A stretch of 64,000 nt of DNA from CBDEGU01 sp965238045 (GCA_965238045.1 CBDEGU010000012.1:1488001-1552000); one strand, 5' to 3'; shown: positions 43,597-52,395, numbered from the stretch's first letter. Program-made: numbers and translations. Notes: generated by a model not told the origin, from the letters alone.

Positions 43597-44988
43597 GAGA
43601 TTGTCCCGAATCTAGTTGAAGGTGGAAGGGCGGCGGTTCTCAAGCCCGGTTCTCTGAGAGAATCGAGCAAACCTTTCACCACAAAGGAGAACCGCCGTGA
43701 AGAAACGATATCACATTCTGGATTCCGCGAAGCAACAGCCAGTCAGCCCCAACGACCTCACCCGCCTGCTCAGCCAAAACTCCCAACTCATGCTGCCCTT
43801 GGTTGAACTGGTCGAGCAGTGCCGCGGAGCCGTCGACGAGGTTATCGACGTCACCGGCCGCGCCGCCATTCAAGCCGTGCTGGAACTGTCGGCGCAGCAA
43901 GTTACCGGTGGAAAACTTTCCCAGCCCGGCAAGAAGCGCCGCGGCGATGTGGTCCGCTGGGGCCGCCAGCCCGGTCGCGTCAAGCTCAGCAACCGCAAAC
44001 TGCGCGTCAGCAAACCCAGACTGCGCAAACGCTCCGGCGGCGAGGTCAAAGTGCCCGCTTACGAGGCGATGCAGGACGACGAACGCCTCGGCGCGCGCAT
44101 GCTCGACATTCTGATGAAGGGCGTCTCGACGCGCAACTATGCCGGGGTGATTGGCGCAATGGCCGGCACGGCCGGGGTGTCGAAATCCGCCGTCAGCCGG
44201 GAGGCAGTCGAGGCCGCCGAAAAGAGCATCGACGAAGTGCTCACGCGGCGCCTGGATGAGTTGGATCTGCTGGTGATCTACGTGGACGGTTTGATCTTCG
44301 CAGATCATGTAGTGCTTGCAGCGGTGGGCGTAGACCGTCAGGGCAACAAACATGTGCTGGGATTGCAGCACGCCGCCACTGAGAGCACAGCCGCCGCCGA
44401 AGACTTGCTGAGGGGCATGGTCGAGCGGGGAGTATCGACGGAGAAAAACAGGCTCTTCGTGCTCGATGGATCGAAGGCCCTGCGGGCGGCGGTGCGGCGG
44501 GTCTTCGGCAAAGTTCCGGTGCAGCGCTGCCGTGCTCACAAGCTGCGCAATGTCGTCGAGCGGCTGCCTAAGGCCGAGCGCGATCAGGCCAAAGCGGCGA
44601 TCCGGGCCGCCTGGCGGCTGGGAGCCCAAGATGGACAAGCGCGGCTGGAGAAGCTAGCCCAGTGGTACGAGGGTGACTGGCCCGAGGCGGCGGTGAGTTT
44701 GCGCGAAGGCATGGAGGAGTGTTTCACCATCAACCGCCTGGGTGCGCCGCCGTCGCTGCATCGCTGCCTGGCGACGACGAACATCGTCGAGTCTCCTAAC
44801 GCCGGGGTGCGGCGGAGAACGCGGCGAGTGACCCGCTGGAAGGACGCGGCCATGGTGTGTCGCTGGGCCACGGCTGCATTCCTCGATACCGAGAAAAGCT
44901 TCCGCAAGATCATGGATTACAAGGATCTGTGGATGCTCGACGCCATCCTCAATCCGGCCAAGGCCACAGCAGCAAAGGCTGCCTAGTA
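43597..44988 (+). mobile_element. IS256-family element, copy C, right end lost
   Basis: The left end GAGATTGTCCCGAATCTAGT starts exactly 100 bases before the transposase, as in copy A. The right end is missing: directly after the transposase stop and a TA dinucleotide, an IS630 element begins, and beyond that element the expected IS256 sequence (CAATGCTCTTTTACGCC) does not resume. About 56 bases of IS256 and adjacent sequence are therefore deleted. Confidence 0.88.
43697..44986 (+). CDS. IS256-family transposase, copy C
   Basis: 429 residues, almost identical to copy A, with the DDE blocks IYVDGLIF, FVLDGSKAL and NIVESPNAG intact. The coding sequence is complete, but the element lacks its right inverted repeat and can no longer move by itself; its transposase might still act on copies A and B. 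Confidence 0.92.
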   Translation: MKKRYHILDSAKQQPVSPNDLTRLLSQNSQLMLPLVELVEQCRGAVDEVIDVTGRAAIQAVLELSAQQVTGGKLSQPGKKRRGDVVRWGRQPGRVKLSNRKLRVSKPRLRKRSGGEVKVPAYEAMQDDERLGARMLDILMKGVSTRNYAGVIGAMAGTAGVSKSAVSREAVEAAEKSIDEVLTRRLDELDLLVIYVDGLIFADHVVLAAVGVDRQGNKHVLGLQHAATESTAAAEDLLRGMVERGVSTEKNRLFVLDGSKALRAAVRRVFGKVPVQRCRAHKLRNVVERLPKAERDQAKAAIRAAWRLGAQDGQARLEKLAQWYEGDWPEAAVSLREGMEECFTINRLGAPPSLHRCLATTNIVESPNAGVRRRTRRVTRWKDAAMVCRWATAAFLDTEKSFRKIMDYKDLWMLDAILNPAKATAAKAA

Positions 44989-46213
44989 TAGCGTTTCATT
45001 AAAACATATCGATACGAGGATGTTTCCTGCTAGGCTGGATGCATGGCAGGAAAATCGAAGCGTCCCCAACTGCTTCTCACGCCCGAAGAGTCGCAACATC
45101 TGCAGCGGCTGCGTCGTTCGCGTAAGGCTCCGGCTCGGGAGGTGCAGAGAGCCGAGATTCTGTGGCGCTATCATTGCGGCGAGACGATCGCCGAGATTAT
45201 GCGGGCCGTGAAGATGACGCGCAAAAGCGTTGGCAAATGGATCGAGCGAGCCCTGGCCATGGGGGTGGAAGCGGCGCTCAAGGATGCCTATCATCGTCCC
45301 CGGGAACCCCGCATCAGCGAAGAGGCCAAGGCCTGGGTGGTGCACTTGGCCTGTAGCAAACCCAAGCAACTCGGTTACGCCGCCGAGCTCTGGACCCGCG
45401 GCGCGCTCGCCCGGCACGTGCGCCAGCATGCCGTGGAAGCGGGCTATCCGGCCTTGGCCCAAGCGGCCAAGGCGACCGTCCATCGGATTCTGGCCGAGCA
45501 ACCTCTTCACCCGGAGAAGGTGAAGTACTACTTGCAGCGCCGCGACCCGGATTTTGAGTCCAAGATGCGGCAGGTGCTGCTGGTCTACCGCGAGGTGGCC
45601 TTGCAGAATGAAAGCGCGGGCGAGGGCGGCCCATCGCCGGGCGTGATTACGGTTTCGGTCGACGAAAAGCCCGGCGTGCAAGCGATCGCCAACACCGCTC
45701 CGGACCTGCCGCCGACTGCGGGGCGGCATCCCTGCGTGGCTCGAGATTACGAATACAAACGTCTGGGAACTTGCTCGATTCTGGCGGCGCTGGACTTGCA
45801 CGACGGTCGGGTGACAGCGCGGGTGGAGCGGCGCCACCGCAGCCGGGAATTCATCTTACTGCTCAAGGATCTGGACCAATCCTACCCGGCCCACTGCACG
45901 ATCCGATTGATCTTGGATAATCATTCCTCCCACGTTTCCAAGGAGACGAAGGACTATTTGGCGACGCGTCCGAACCGCTTCAAATACGTGCATACGCCGA
46001 CCCACGGGTCCTGGCTGAATATTGTCGAGACGCTGTTCGGGAAGATGGCGCGCACTTTTTTGAAGCGAATCCGGGTGGAGTCCTGGGAGGAACTTCGAGA
46101 ACGAATCCTGCAGGGGATCGCGGAGATCAACGCCGCCCCCGTCGTTCACCGCTGGAGGAAGTTCGAGCCGCTGGAGAGCGCGTCTGAGATGAGTACAGTT
46201 TAATGAAACGATA
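44989..46213 (+). mobile_element. IS630-family element, copy type 2, inserted in IS256 copy C
   Basis: Ends are TAGCGTTTCATTAAA and, reversed, TATCGTTTCATTAAA; TA flanks both sides (44987-44988 and 46214-46215). It is different from the first IS630 element in sequence and coding layout (single frame). The sequence after its right end belongs to a TIGR03437 protein gene. Confidence 0.88.
45043..46203 (+). CDS. IS630-family transposase, single frame
   Basis: 386 residues. The N-terminal helix-turn-helix (GETIAEIMRAVKMTRKSVGK) binds DNA; the catalytic core has VSVDEKPG (Asp), IRLILDNHSSHVS (Asp) and THGSWLNIVE (Glu). It appears intact. Its TAA stop lies in the right inverted repeat and overlaps the ATG of the following truncated gene. 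Confidence 0.9.
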   Translation: MAGKSKRPQLLLTPEESQHLQRLRRSRKAPAREVQRAEILWRYHCGETIAEIMRAVKMTRKSVGKWIERALAMGVEAALKDAYHRPREPRISEEAKAWVVHLACSKPKQLGYAAELWTRGALARHVRQHAVEAGYPALAQAAKATVHRILAEQPLHPEKVKYYLQRRDPDFESKMRQVLLVYREVALQNESAGEGGPSPGVITVSVDEKPGVQAIANTAPDLPPTAGRHPCVARDYEYKRLGTCSILAALDLHDGRVTARVERRHRSREFILLLKDLDQSYPAHCTIRLILDNHSSHVSKETKDYLATRPNRFKYVHTPTHGSWLNIVETLFGKMARTFLKRIRVESWEELRERILQGIAEINAAPVVHRWRKFEPLESASEMSTV

Positions 46214-47471
46214 TACTAGTCCTGTGTTCCCGGTAACGGTGCCGGCGGGCCGGTCGCTTCCGCTTAGCATCAGCTTCGCCCCCTCGGACGCCGCTACTGA
46301 TGTGGGCAGACTCACGATTGAAAGCGACGCCGTGGATGAGCCCAGTCTTCAAGTTACGGTTGAGGCGACCGGCGTCGACCCCAGTCAGCCCTTCTTAGAT
46401 GTCCTCGAAGAGCCGATTGTCTTCCCCGAGACGGCACCCGGGAGTGTGTTCCATACCGCCGTCCCGATTCTTAACCGTGGCGGTTCGGACTTGACCGTGG
46501 AGTTGACGAGTGAAGGTGAGGGATTCTCGGTTGTTGCTGATGACACGGCTCTGACTGCGAAGGGACAAGGGCAAGATATGCGCACGGTGAGTGCCGGGGC
46601 CAGCATCACTGCGACAGTGGCGTTCGCGCCGCCATCAGAAGGGGAGTTTGAGGGAACGTTGACGATTCAGAGCAACGATCCCGGCTTGCCGCAGGCGAGC
46701 ATTGCTCTTTCCGGTCTCGGCGTCGACGCTCCGCCGGCGCCCATGGTCAACCCTGGCGGTGTCGTCAATGCGGCCAGTTTTGCAGCCAATGCGATCGCGC
46801 CGGGAGCAATCCTCAGTATGTTTGGAGTGAACTTTGCCGATACCGACGCTGTCGCGACCACCGCTCCGCTGCCCGATTCGTTGTCCGGCACCCGCGTTGA
46901 GATCACTGACAGTGCAGGTATGACACGTTCCGCGGGCCTCTTTGGGATCTTCAACGCCGGGCAGCAGATCAACCTCTTTCTTGATCCACAAACGGCGGTC
47001 GGAGCGGCTGAGCTGACGCTTCGACGGTCTGACGGCCAATCGTCAAGTGTCCCAATCCAGATTGATCAGGTCGGACCTGGCATATTCTTCATCCAGAATG
47101 GCGTCGGGGAGAACGTCGCTCTGGCAAACTCGCTACGGATCTCTGGTGGCGGCGCGACGACCGAACTCACGTTCAGCACGGCGGACTTCAGTCTTGCCCC
47201 GATCGATCTCGGCCCGGAGTCCGATCAGGTTTTTGTCTCGCTGTTCCTGACTGGAATCCAGTTTGCCAGTGGCGTTCAGAGCATGAGCGCCACGATCGAT
47301 GGCGAGCCGGTCCCGGTGTTCAACTTCGCAGGTGACCTAGCTCAGTTCGTTGGCTTGGGCCAAGTGAACATCGGACCCATCCCCCGCAGTTTCATCGGCC
47401 GTGGACCTGTCGAGATCAACTTGACGATCGATGGAGCGGTAGCGAACCCGGTGATGGTTAGCTTTCTCTGA
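46203..47471 (+). CDS. TIGR03437-domain protein, N-terminus replaced by IS630 end
   Basis: The 422-residue frame encodes two choice-of-anchor-D/ASH-like beta-sandwich repeats (FPVTVPAGRSLPLSISFAPS; VSAGASITATVAFAPPSEGE) and the C-terminal domain VVNAASFAANAIAPGAILSM with FGVNFAD and RSAGLFGIFNAGQQINLFL, the Solibacter-type TIGR03437 module. The normal signal peptide and upstream repeats are absent: the first codons (MKRYTS) come from the IS630 inverted repeat. If translated, the product would stay in the cytoplasm. Probably a surface or extracellular protein originally. Confidence 0.75.
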   Translation: MKRYTSPVFPVTVPAGRSLPLSISFAPSDAATDVGRLTIESDAVDEPSLQVTVEATGVDPSQPFLDVLEEPIVFPETAPGSVFHTAVPILNRGGSDLTVELTSEGEGFSVVADDTALTAKGQGQDMRTVSAGASITATVAFAPPSEGEFEGTLTIQSNDPGLPQASIALSGLGVDAPPAPMVNPGGVVNAASFAANAIAPGAILSMFGVNFADTDAVATTAPLPDSLSGTRVEITDSAGMTRSAGLFGIFNAGQQINLFLDPQTAVGAAELTLRRSDGQSSSVPIQIDQVGPGIFFIQNGVGENVALANSLRISGGGATTELTFSTADFSLAPIDLGPESDQVFVSLFLTGIQFASGVQSMSATIDGEPVPVFNFAGDLAQFVGLGQVNIGPIPRSFIGRGPVEINLTIDGAVANPVMVSFL

Positions 47472-48066
47472 TCTCTGTCTTTTGGCCTTACGTTCGCTGA
47501 TCGCACTTCAGAGCGAAGAGGGGACGGTGCCGTTTCTGATGGAGCTGAAATCACCGCCAAAGGCCGCTGGTGTCCGCGACCGTGAGAAGGACTAGTCTAA
47601 AGACGAGAACTACTTAAGGTGTCTCTCAACATAGGTGTTGGGATATCGCCTTCGCACCAACAATCCGCTGCCGGAGGCCCTCACCCGGCCGTCGCAGGGA
47701 TCGAAACCAGCTCAGATCAAGGGCCTGGCGGTGCTACGATTGGAAAGCTCAACGGAACGGTTGTTGTCACCACCTATGTGAATCGCGAACCACTGGACCT
47801 TCCATTCCCACCCCCGTGGCACGCCCCGAAAGTATTTGACCCGAAGATATTTGGCGCGTATAGTATGATCATTGCAAGGTACGAATCGAAGGACAAGTAC
47901 CGTGATGACCAGGGGCCCAACTGTAAGTATCTCGCCGCAGCAAGAGGCGTCCGTCGCCGTCCTTCGGGCTGCCATGAGCTGTATCAGCGCGGAGTAGTTT
48001 TTTCGGAAAATATTCGGCGGGCCGATAGTCGGTTCGCTGAACACTGTAAACAAAGGAAGCAAACTC
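47472..48066. other. Intergenic region with a promoter for the isochorismatase-like gene
   Basis: About 600 bases. A good sigma-70 type promoter (separate entry) lies at 47836-47864. A 30-codon frame (47905-47997, MTRGPTVSISPQQEASVAVL at its start) preceded by AAGGA could be a leader peptide; support is low. No other gene is evident. Confidence 0.4.
47836..47864 (+). promoter_or_regulatory. Sigma-70-type promoter
   Basis: TTGACC (47836-47841) and TATAGT (47859-47864) each match the consensus at five of six positions with an ideal 17-base spacer. Transcription would start near 47871 and leave a roughly 195-base leader before the isochorismatase-like gene. Confidence 0.6.
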
Positions 48067-48275
48067 ATGGCTTATGAACGATTCAATGCCAACAACGCGG
48101 CGCTGCTCCTGATCGACCACCAGGTCGGCACCATCGGATGGATGCACTCCGCTCCGAAAGAAGAGGTCAAGCGCAACACGCTTGCCTTGGCGAAAGCAGC
48201 CGAAGCCGTAGGCATGCCGGTGCTTCTGACGAGCAGCATGGAGTGGGAGGCGCAGGGGCCGCTGTTTCCGGAGCT

Positions 48276-49312
48276 GATGGGTATTCACTTGACTCAGGTA
48301 TTTTGAAATGGCCCCTACATGTTGTGGTTGTCCGTAGCGCGTGTTGCGGTGCCTCCGACCAGCGACTTGTAGGGCGCCGGTTGGACGGCGACGGCCTGCT
48401 GAACCAGGCGGTAGAAGAGCTTGCCTCGGCTTCTGGACTTGCGGCGGTTGAAGCGGAAGGTGAATTCGTCGAGGTAGTAGTCGAGATGCTCGTGGCTGAC
48501 GGCTCCTTGATGCGTACCCAGTATCCAACGCTTCAGTAACGACACCACGCGATGCACGCGGGGGAGCAGTTGAGAGGCTCGTGCCGGTTGCCCGTCCAGG
48601 TAGCTCACCTCGTGGCGATAGCCGTCGCTTTCGAGTGGCTCGTATCCCAGCCAGCCGTCCGTGTGGACCACGCTGCCGGGTTCGACCGACTCGCCGACGA
48701 AGGCCATCAAGCTGTCCCCAGAGGCGTTCGGAATCGTGCGCATCCGAACTCGTCCGATGCCGGCGCCATCTTCCTCGGCCGCTACTACAATCAGCGCTTT
48801 CGCGTCGGTTTGGCGGCCCCGCACGCCCTCCTCCAGGGCTCCTAAGTAAGTCTCGTCAACCTCAACGCGCCCGCTGAGGCGATCACGTCCGGGCCGCACC
48901 ATAGCGCGCCGAAGCTTGTGCAACCAAGTCCAGGCCGTCTTGTAGCTGCCCAGGCCCAACACCCGCTGCAATCCCAATGCACTCGCCCCGTTCTTCTGGC
49001 TGGTGAGCCACCACATTGCTCGAAACCAACTCTGGAGCGGCTTGCGGGTGTCTTGAAAGATTGTGCCTGCTGTCGCCGAAGCTTGATGCCCGCAGCTTGC
49101 ACACTGCAGCAGCACCGTGCGCACCGCCCAGGTTTTGTCATGCCCGCATCGCGGACAACGAAAACCCTCCGGCCAGCGGAGTTGACACAGATACTCCCGA
49201 CAGGCCTGCTCGCTAGCGAAACGCGCCTCGAACTCGGCCAAATTCCGGGGATAATCTTCCATCGCCCAAGATCCTACATCTTGGGGTCACCTGAGTCAAG
49301 TAAATACCCATC
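48276..49312 (-). mobile_element. IS1595-family (ISXO2-type) element with target duplication
   Basis: Inverted repeats of about 23 bases: GATGGGTATTCACTTGACTC on the left and, reversed, GATGGGTATTTACTTGACTC on the right. The 8-base direct repeat CCGGAGCT lies immediately outside both ends (48268-48275 and 49313-49320), the duplication length expected for IS1595. Confidence 0.92.
48315..49262 (-). CDS. IS1595-family transposase
   Basis: 315 residues. An N-terminal zinc ribbon (FRCPRCGHDKTWAV and LLQCASCGHQASATAG) is followed by the helix-turn-helix region (SALGLQRVLGLGSYKTAWTW) and the catalytic domain with VEVDETYLGALEEG, VHTDGWLGYEPLE and SHEHLDYYLDEFTFRFNRR, the ISXO2-like DDE core. It appears intact. 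Confidence 0.92.
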   Translation of the reverse strand: MEDYPRNLAEFEARFASEQACREYLCQLRWPEGFRCPRCGHDKTWAVRTVLLQCASCGHQASATAGTIFQDTRKPLQSWFRAMWWLTSQKNGASALGLQRVLGLGSYKTAWTWLHKLRRAMVRPGRDRLSGRVEVDETYLGALEEGVRGRQTDAKALIVVAAEEDGAGIGRVRMRTIPNASGDSLMAFVGESVEPGSVVHTDGWLGYEPLESDGYRHEVSYLDGQPARASQLLPRVHRVVSLLKRWILGTHQGAVSHEHLDYYLDEFTFRFNRRKSRSRGKLFYRLVQQAVAVQPAPYKSLVGGTATRATDNHNM

Positions 49313-49807
49313 CCGGAGCTTAAGGAGATCTTGCCTGTGGAGTTCGAGGCACGGATCAAGCGGGCCGGCATCGTCGATGCCTTCGACGATCCCAACTTTG
49401 CCGCGGCGGTCAAAGCACTGGATCGGAAAAAGCTGATCATGGCGGGACTTTTGACCGAAGTTTGCGTAGTCTATCCGGCGCTTAACGCCGCCGACGAGGG
49501 CTACGATATCCAGGTTGTCGCAGATGCCTCCGGGTCGGCCACCAAGATGGCCGACGACATAGCCCTGGATCGAATGCGGCAGGCGGGAGTGGCGATCACT
49601 TCGACCGTGCAGGTCATGTCCGAGATGGTGGCGAACTGGGCAGAAGGTGCGGGTCCGAAGATCATGCCCGTGCTTGCCGAACTCTACGCCGAGCTAGCTT
49701 GAGACGTCCTTGCTAGACGCGGGTGCAGCTGGGCGGGCCGAAGCCAGTGACGGCCGAATCTTACTAAACCCAAGAAACGCGATGGGTTTTACCGGCAAGG
49801 AGTTGTA

Positions 49808-50530
49808 ATGGAACTATCCGTAAAGACGAAGGACCAGCAGCACAACGTCGCCCTCTTTGGCGGGCGTTTGCATGAGAATAAACCGGTCCAAGGGCAGCTG
49901 TATTCGAACCTGCTCTATTGGGCGCATGTCGAAGCGCCTCAAGCCGGAGAATTCGGCATGCATCCCCACGAGGGAATCGAGATTCTGACGTTTGTCCTCG
50001 AAGGAGCCCTTGAGCACTTCGACACTGCGACCAACGTATGGACGCCGCTCCCCGCAGGAGGCGTGCAATTGATCCAAGCGGGCCGGGGCGTGCGACATTC
50101 CGAGAGATACAAGAAGGGCTCGCGCGCATTTCAAATCTGGTTCGATCCGGACTTCGAAATGTCGCTCGCCAAGCCGCCCTACTACAAAGACTTCCAGGCC
50201 GACTCATTCTCCTGGAAGACCGAGCACGGCGTCAAGGTTATGGTCTACGTCGGCGAAAACGGTCCCATTCGAACCGACGCCCCCGGCATCGCGGCGAGAA
50301 GGTATCGGATGGGCGAGGGCACCCGTCACAGTTTCGACGCCGATCTGGGGAGCTACTACTCGCTCTATCTGCTCGATGGCGACCTTACAGTCGAGGGCGA
50401 ACGCATCAGAAACGACACATTTGTCCGGATCTCTGACACCGAGGCGATCAACATCGAGGCCAACGGGGATAGCGATCTGTTCGTATTGGAGTCGCCCGTT
50501 CATGTTCCCTACTCCCGGTTCGCGAGGTAG
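49808..50530 (+). CDS. Pirin-family protein (double cupin)
   Basis: A 240-residue pirin-like protein. The N-terminal cupin contains the metal-site block FGMHPHEGIEILTFVLEGAL, followed by QLIQAGRGVRHSER with a further His and Glu; the C-terminal cupin is YYSLYLLDGDLTVEGERI. Bacterial pirins bind iron and some have quercetinase activity or act as regulators; the role here is not known. It follows the disrupted isochorismatase-like gene by 105 bases. Confidence 0.85.
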   Translation: MELSVKTKDQQHNVALFGGRLHENKPVQGQLYSNLLYWAHVEAPQAGEFGMHPHEGIEILTFVLEGALEHFDTATNVWTPLPAGGVQLIQAGRGVRHSERYKKGSRAFQIWFDPDFEMSLAKPPYYKDFQADSFSWKTEHGVKVMVYVGENGPIRTDAPGIAARRYRMGEGTRHSFDADLGSYYSLYLLDGDLTVEGERIRNDTFVRISDTEAINIEANGDSDLFVLESPVHVPYSRFAR

Positions 50531-50536
50531 AAGTGG

Positions 50537-50606
50537 GAGTTCGAGGGGAGTTCGAGGGACGGAGTTCGAGGGAGTTCGAGGGAGTTCGAGGGACGGAGTT
50601 CGAGGG
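50537..50606. repeat. Tandem GAGTTCGAGG array 1
   Basis: Six units of about ten bases with the consensus GAGTTCGAGG, twice separated by GAC. The array starts just after the pirin stop codon and runs directly into the first paired-box unit. A matching six-unit array (GGTTCGAGG) lies at 50928-50998. Confidence 0.8.
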
Positions 50607-50680
50607 ACAGTCACCCTAACTCCATAGAAGTCACTATCTTTCAACAGTTTACATTTTCTCTTAATCAAGGGACAGTCACC
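50604..50680. repeat. Paired GGGACAG box unit 1 (77 bp)
   Basis: Begins and ends with GGGACAGTCACC (50604 and 50669). Between them CTAACTCCATAGAAGTCACT and a TTTACATTTTC segment are shared with unit 2, at identical 65-base spacing. Unit 1 precedes the RAYT gene. Confidence 0.8.
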
Positions 50681-50724
50681 CGAACCCTTGACCGCCGATC
50701 CCGCGATCTGCCACAATCTTGGCA

Positions 50725-50928
50725 GTGCCACGCATCGCGCGCGTGGTCGCGGCGGGCGTCCCGCACCACATCACCCAGCGGGGCAACAACCGCCAACAAG
50801 TCTTCTTCAGCGACCGGGATCGTCGCTCCTGCCTCACGCTCCTGCGCCGTCACGCCGAGCGGCACGGCCTGCGGGTGCTCGGCTGGTGCCTGATGCCGAA
50901 CCACGTCCACCTGGTCGCCATCCCCGAG
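50725..50928 (+). pseudogene. RAYT (REP-associated tyrosine transposase), 3'-truncated
   Basis: The frame from GTG 50725 reads MPRIARVVAAGVPHHITQRG, HAERHGLRVLGWCLMPNHVH and LVAIPER, the beginning of a Y1/TnpA_REP domain protein with the HUH metal motif (NHVHLV). After about 68 residues it runs into the second tandem array, and the remaining frame (to 51228) only translates repeat DNA. The catalytic tyrosine helix is missing, so the protein is inactive. RAYT genes are single-copy domesticated relatives of IS200/IS605 transposases that mobilise REP palindromes. Confidence 0.8.
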
Positions 50929-50998
50929 AGGTTCGAGGAGGTTCGAGGGAGGTTCGAGGGACAGGAGGTTCGAGAGGAGGTTCGAGGAGGTTCGAGGG
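50928..50998. repeat. Tandem GGTTCGAGG array 2
   Basis: Six units with the consensus AGGTTCGAGG, two of them separated by ACA and GAG variations. It replaces the 3' half of the RAYT gene and leads straight into paired-box unit 2, just as array 1 leads into unit 1. Confidence 0.8.
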
Positions 50999-51072
50999 AC
51001 AGGCACCGTAACTCCGCAGAAGTCTCTATGATTCAGCACTTTACATTTTCATCTAATGCAGGGACAGGCACC
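50996..51072. repeat. Paired GGGACAG box unit 2 (77 bp)
   Basis: Boxes GGGACAGGCACC at 50996 and 51061 again 65 bases apart. The middle (GTAACTCCGCAGAAGTCTCT, then CACTTTACATTTTC) differs from unit 1 at scattered single positions, so the two units are homologous but not recent identical copies. Confidence 0.8.
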
Positions 51073-51829
51073 CTAACTCTCGCCGCACGAACCGCAGTGA
51101 GTCACAGAGCGCGAGTCATGGTTCATCAGGAGCACGAAAAGACCGGCCGCCCCGAAGCGAAGGTTTTCCGTTCGGCCGCGGGCCGGGGGACCGGTTCCCC
51201 ACACCCGTGTCACGAGATCACAAATTAACTAAGCGGCCCCCTCACAACAACATCCACCGGCAAGCCCCCGCCAACCCCACCTACCTGCGGTAAGCTGGAT
51301 ACGAATACCCAGCGCCAGAATACACCATGCTAGAATACACCGCGCCAGCCAGCCGTCGATCGCCGCCCCCGGCGCCCGGCCAGCAAGCAACCAACCCAGC
51401 GCGGCCGGCAAAACAAAAAATACCAAACCAACCCAATCTCGCCGCACCCTTCCTGCATCAGCATCGTGCCCAGCATCCTGCCCCCGCCACCGCCTCTCCC
51501 CCAGGAAACCCCACTCAGCCAAATCCGCCAAGCCGGTGTACCAAACGAACCCAATTCCCGCACCCAGCGACAACGCAATCGCCCCCGCCACCACCTCTCA
51601 CCCAAAAACCCCAACCCAGCCCAAATCCCCGAAAATCAAAATACCAAACAGACCCAATTCCAAAAAACCAATCTAAATCAACATCTTACGGACACCTGCC
51701 CCGGACCGCATCGCGGATCTCCCCAGGACTGCGGCAATCGAAAAGCAACCGCGGCGCGGAGCTCGAAGAGACCTGCGGCTTTTCCTGGCCTGCCGAGCTA
51801 TTAATCCCCCAATCCCCCCGCGCCCGCCA

Positions 51830-51915
51830 AGCTCCGTAGGAGCGACACATCGAACAGCCTGGGGCGTGAGCCCCAGGACCACAGGCCGAAAACAGTCAGC
51901 CCCGGCAGGGGCGGC
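51830..51915. repeat. Palindromic intergenic repeat with GTGA-loop hairpin
   Basis: CCTGGGGC-GTGA-GCCCCAGG (51858-51877) forms a perfect 8-base stem with a GNRA-type loop; a second hairpin GCCC..GGGC follows at 51899-51912. The wording CTGGGGCGTGAGCCCCAG next to CCCCGGCAGGGGCGGCA is a type of dispersed intergenic repeat that I have seen described for Planctomycetes and Acidobacteria genomes. Confidence 0.55.
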
Positions 51916-52395
51916 ACACCCCCCTTCACCACAAATACCGCTCATCGGGCCGCGGAATCCACCGCTGGAATCCCCCGCTGGAATCCACAGCACCGAAACC
52001 CCAAATCCCCCGACCCCCCTGTCACAACAATTCCACCCCGCCAAATCAACAACATACTCCAAAAACACCCCAAAACACTTGACAGCCCGTGCTAGCCTAT
52101 ACCCGTAACGACCGGAAAGGATAGATCACCGCGATCCCCCGACCGTTTCCTGGCCAGGACAGAAAGCTCGCCCCGCGGTTCACCACCTCCTCGAATCACA
52201 GAGGAGACAGTGACCGCAAAGGCGGGTCTTCGGACGGCTCTCGAAAGTGGACATCCACCGCGAAGGGCTACGAGCGCGGTCGTGCACCATCGCCGCGCGA
52301 GATAATGGGCGGCAAGACCACGCGAGAGAACCCTTCGCCCGGAACCGCCTGCAACTTCCGGCTGGGGCGGCTCGCCGGGATCACATAGTCGGAAC

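Larger units (their letters stand above)
48067..49702 (+). pseudogene. Isochorismatase-family hydrolase gene split by IS1595
   Basis: Joining 48067-48275 to 49321-49702 (removing the IS and one CCGGAGCT) restores a 196-residue frame. It reads NNAALLLIDHQVGTIGWMHS (catalytic Asp), LLTSSMEWEAQGPLFPEL, then KEILPVEFEARIKRAGIVDA, KKLIMAGLLTEVCVVYPALN (catalytic Cys) and VVADASGSATKMADDIALDR. The pattern is that of the YcaC-like branch of cysteine hydrolases, whose substrate is unknown. The first 69 codons survive before IS sequence takes over, so the gene is disrupted. A promoter lies about 200 bases upstream. Confidence 0.82.

Noticed and set aside
50530..51075. Tandem repeats considered as a CRISPR array
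   Set aside because: The units are only about ten bases with no spacers of constant length, and no cas gene is near.
51229..51614. Hydrophobic minus-strand frames in the A/C-skewed region
   Set aside because: The Trp/Gly/Leu-rich translation follows from the base skew; two frames look equally hydrophobic and neither has a ribosome binding site.
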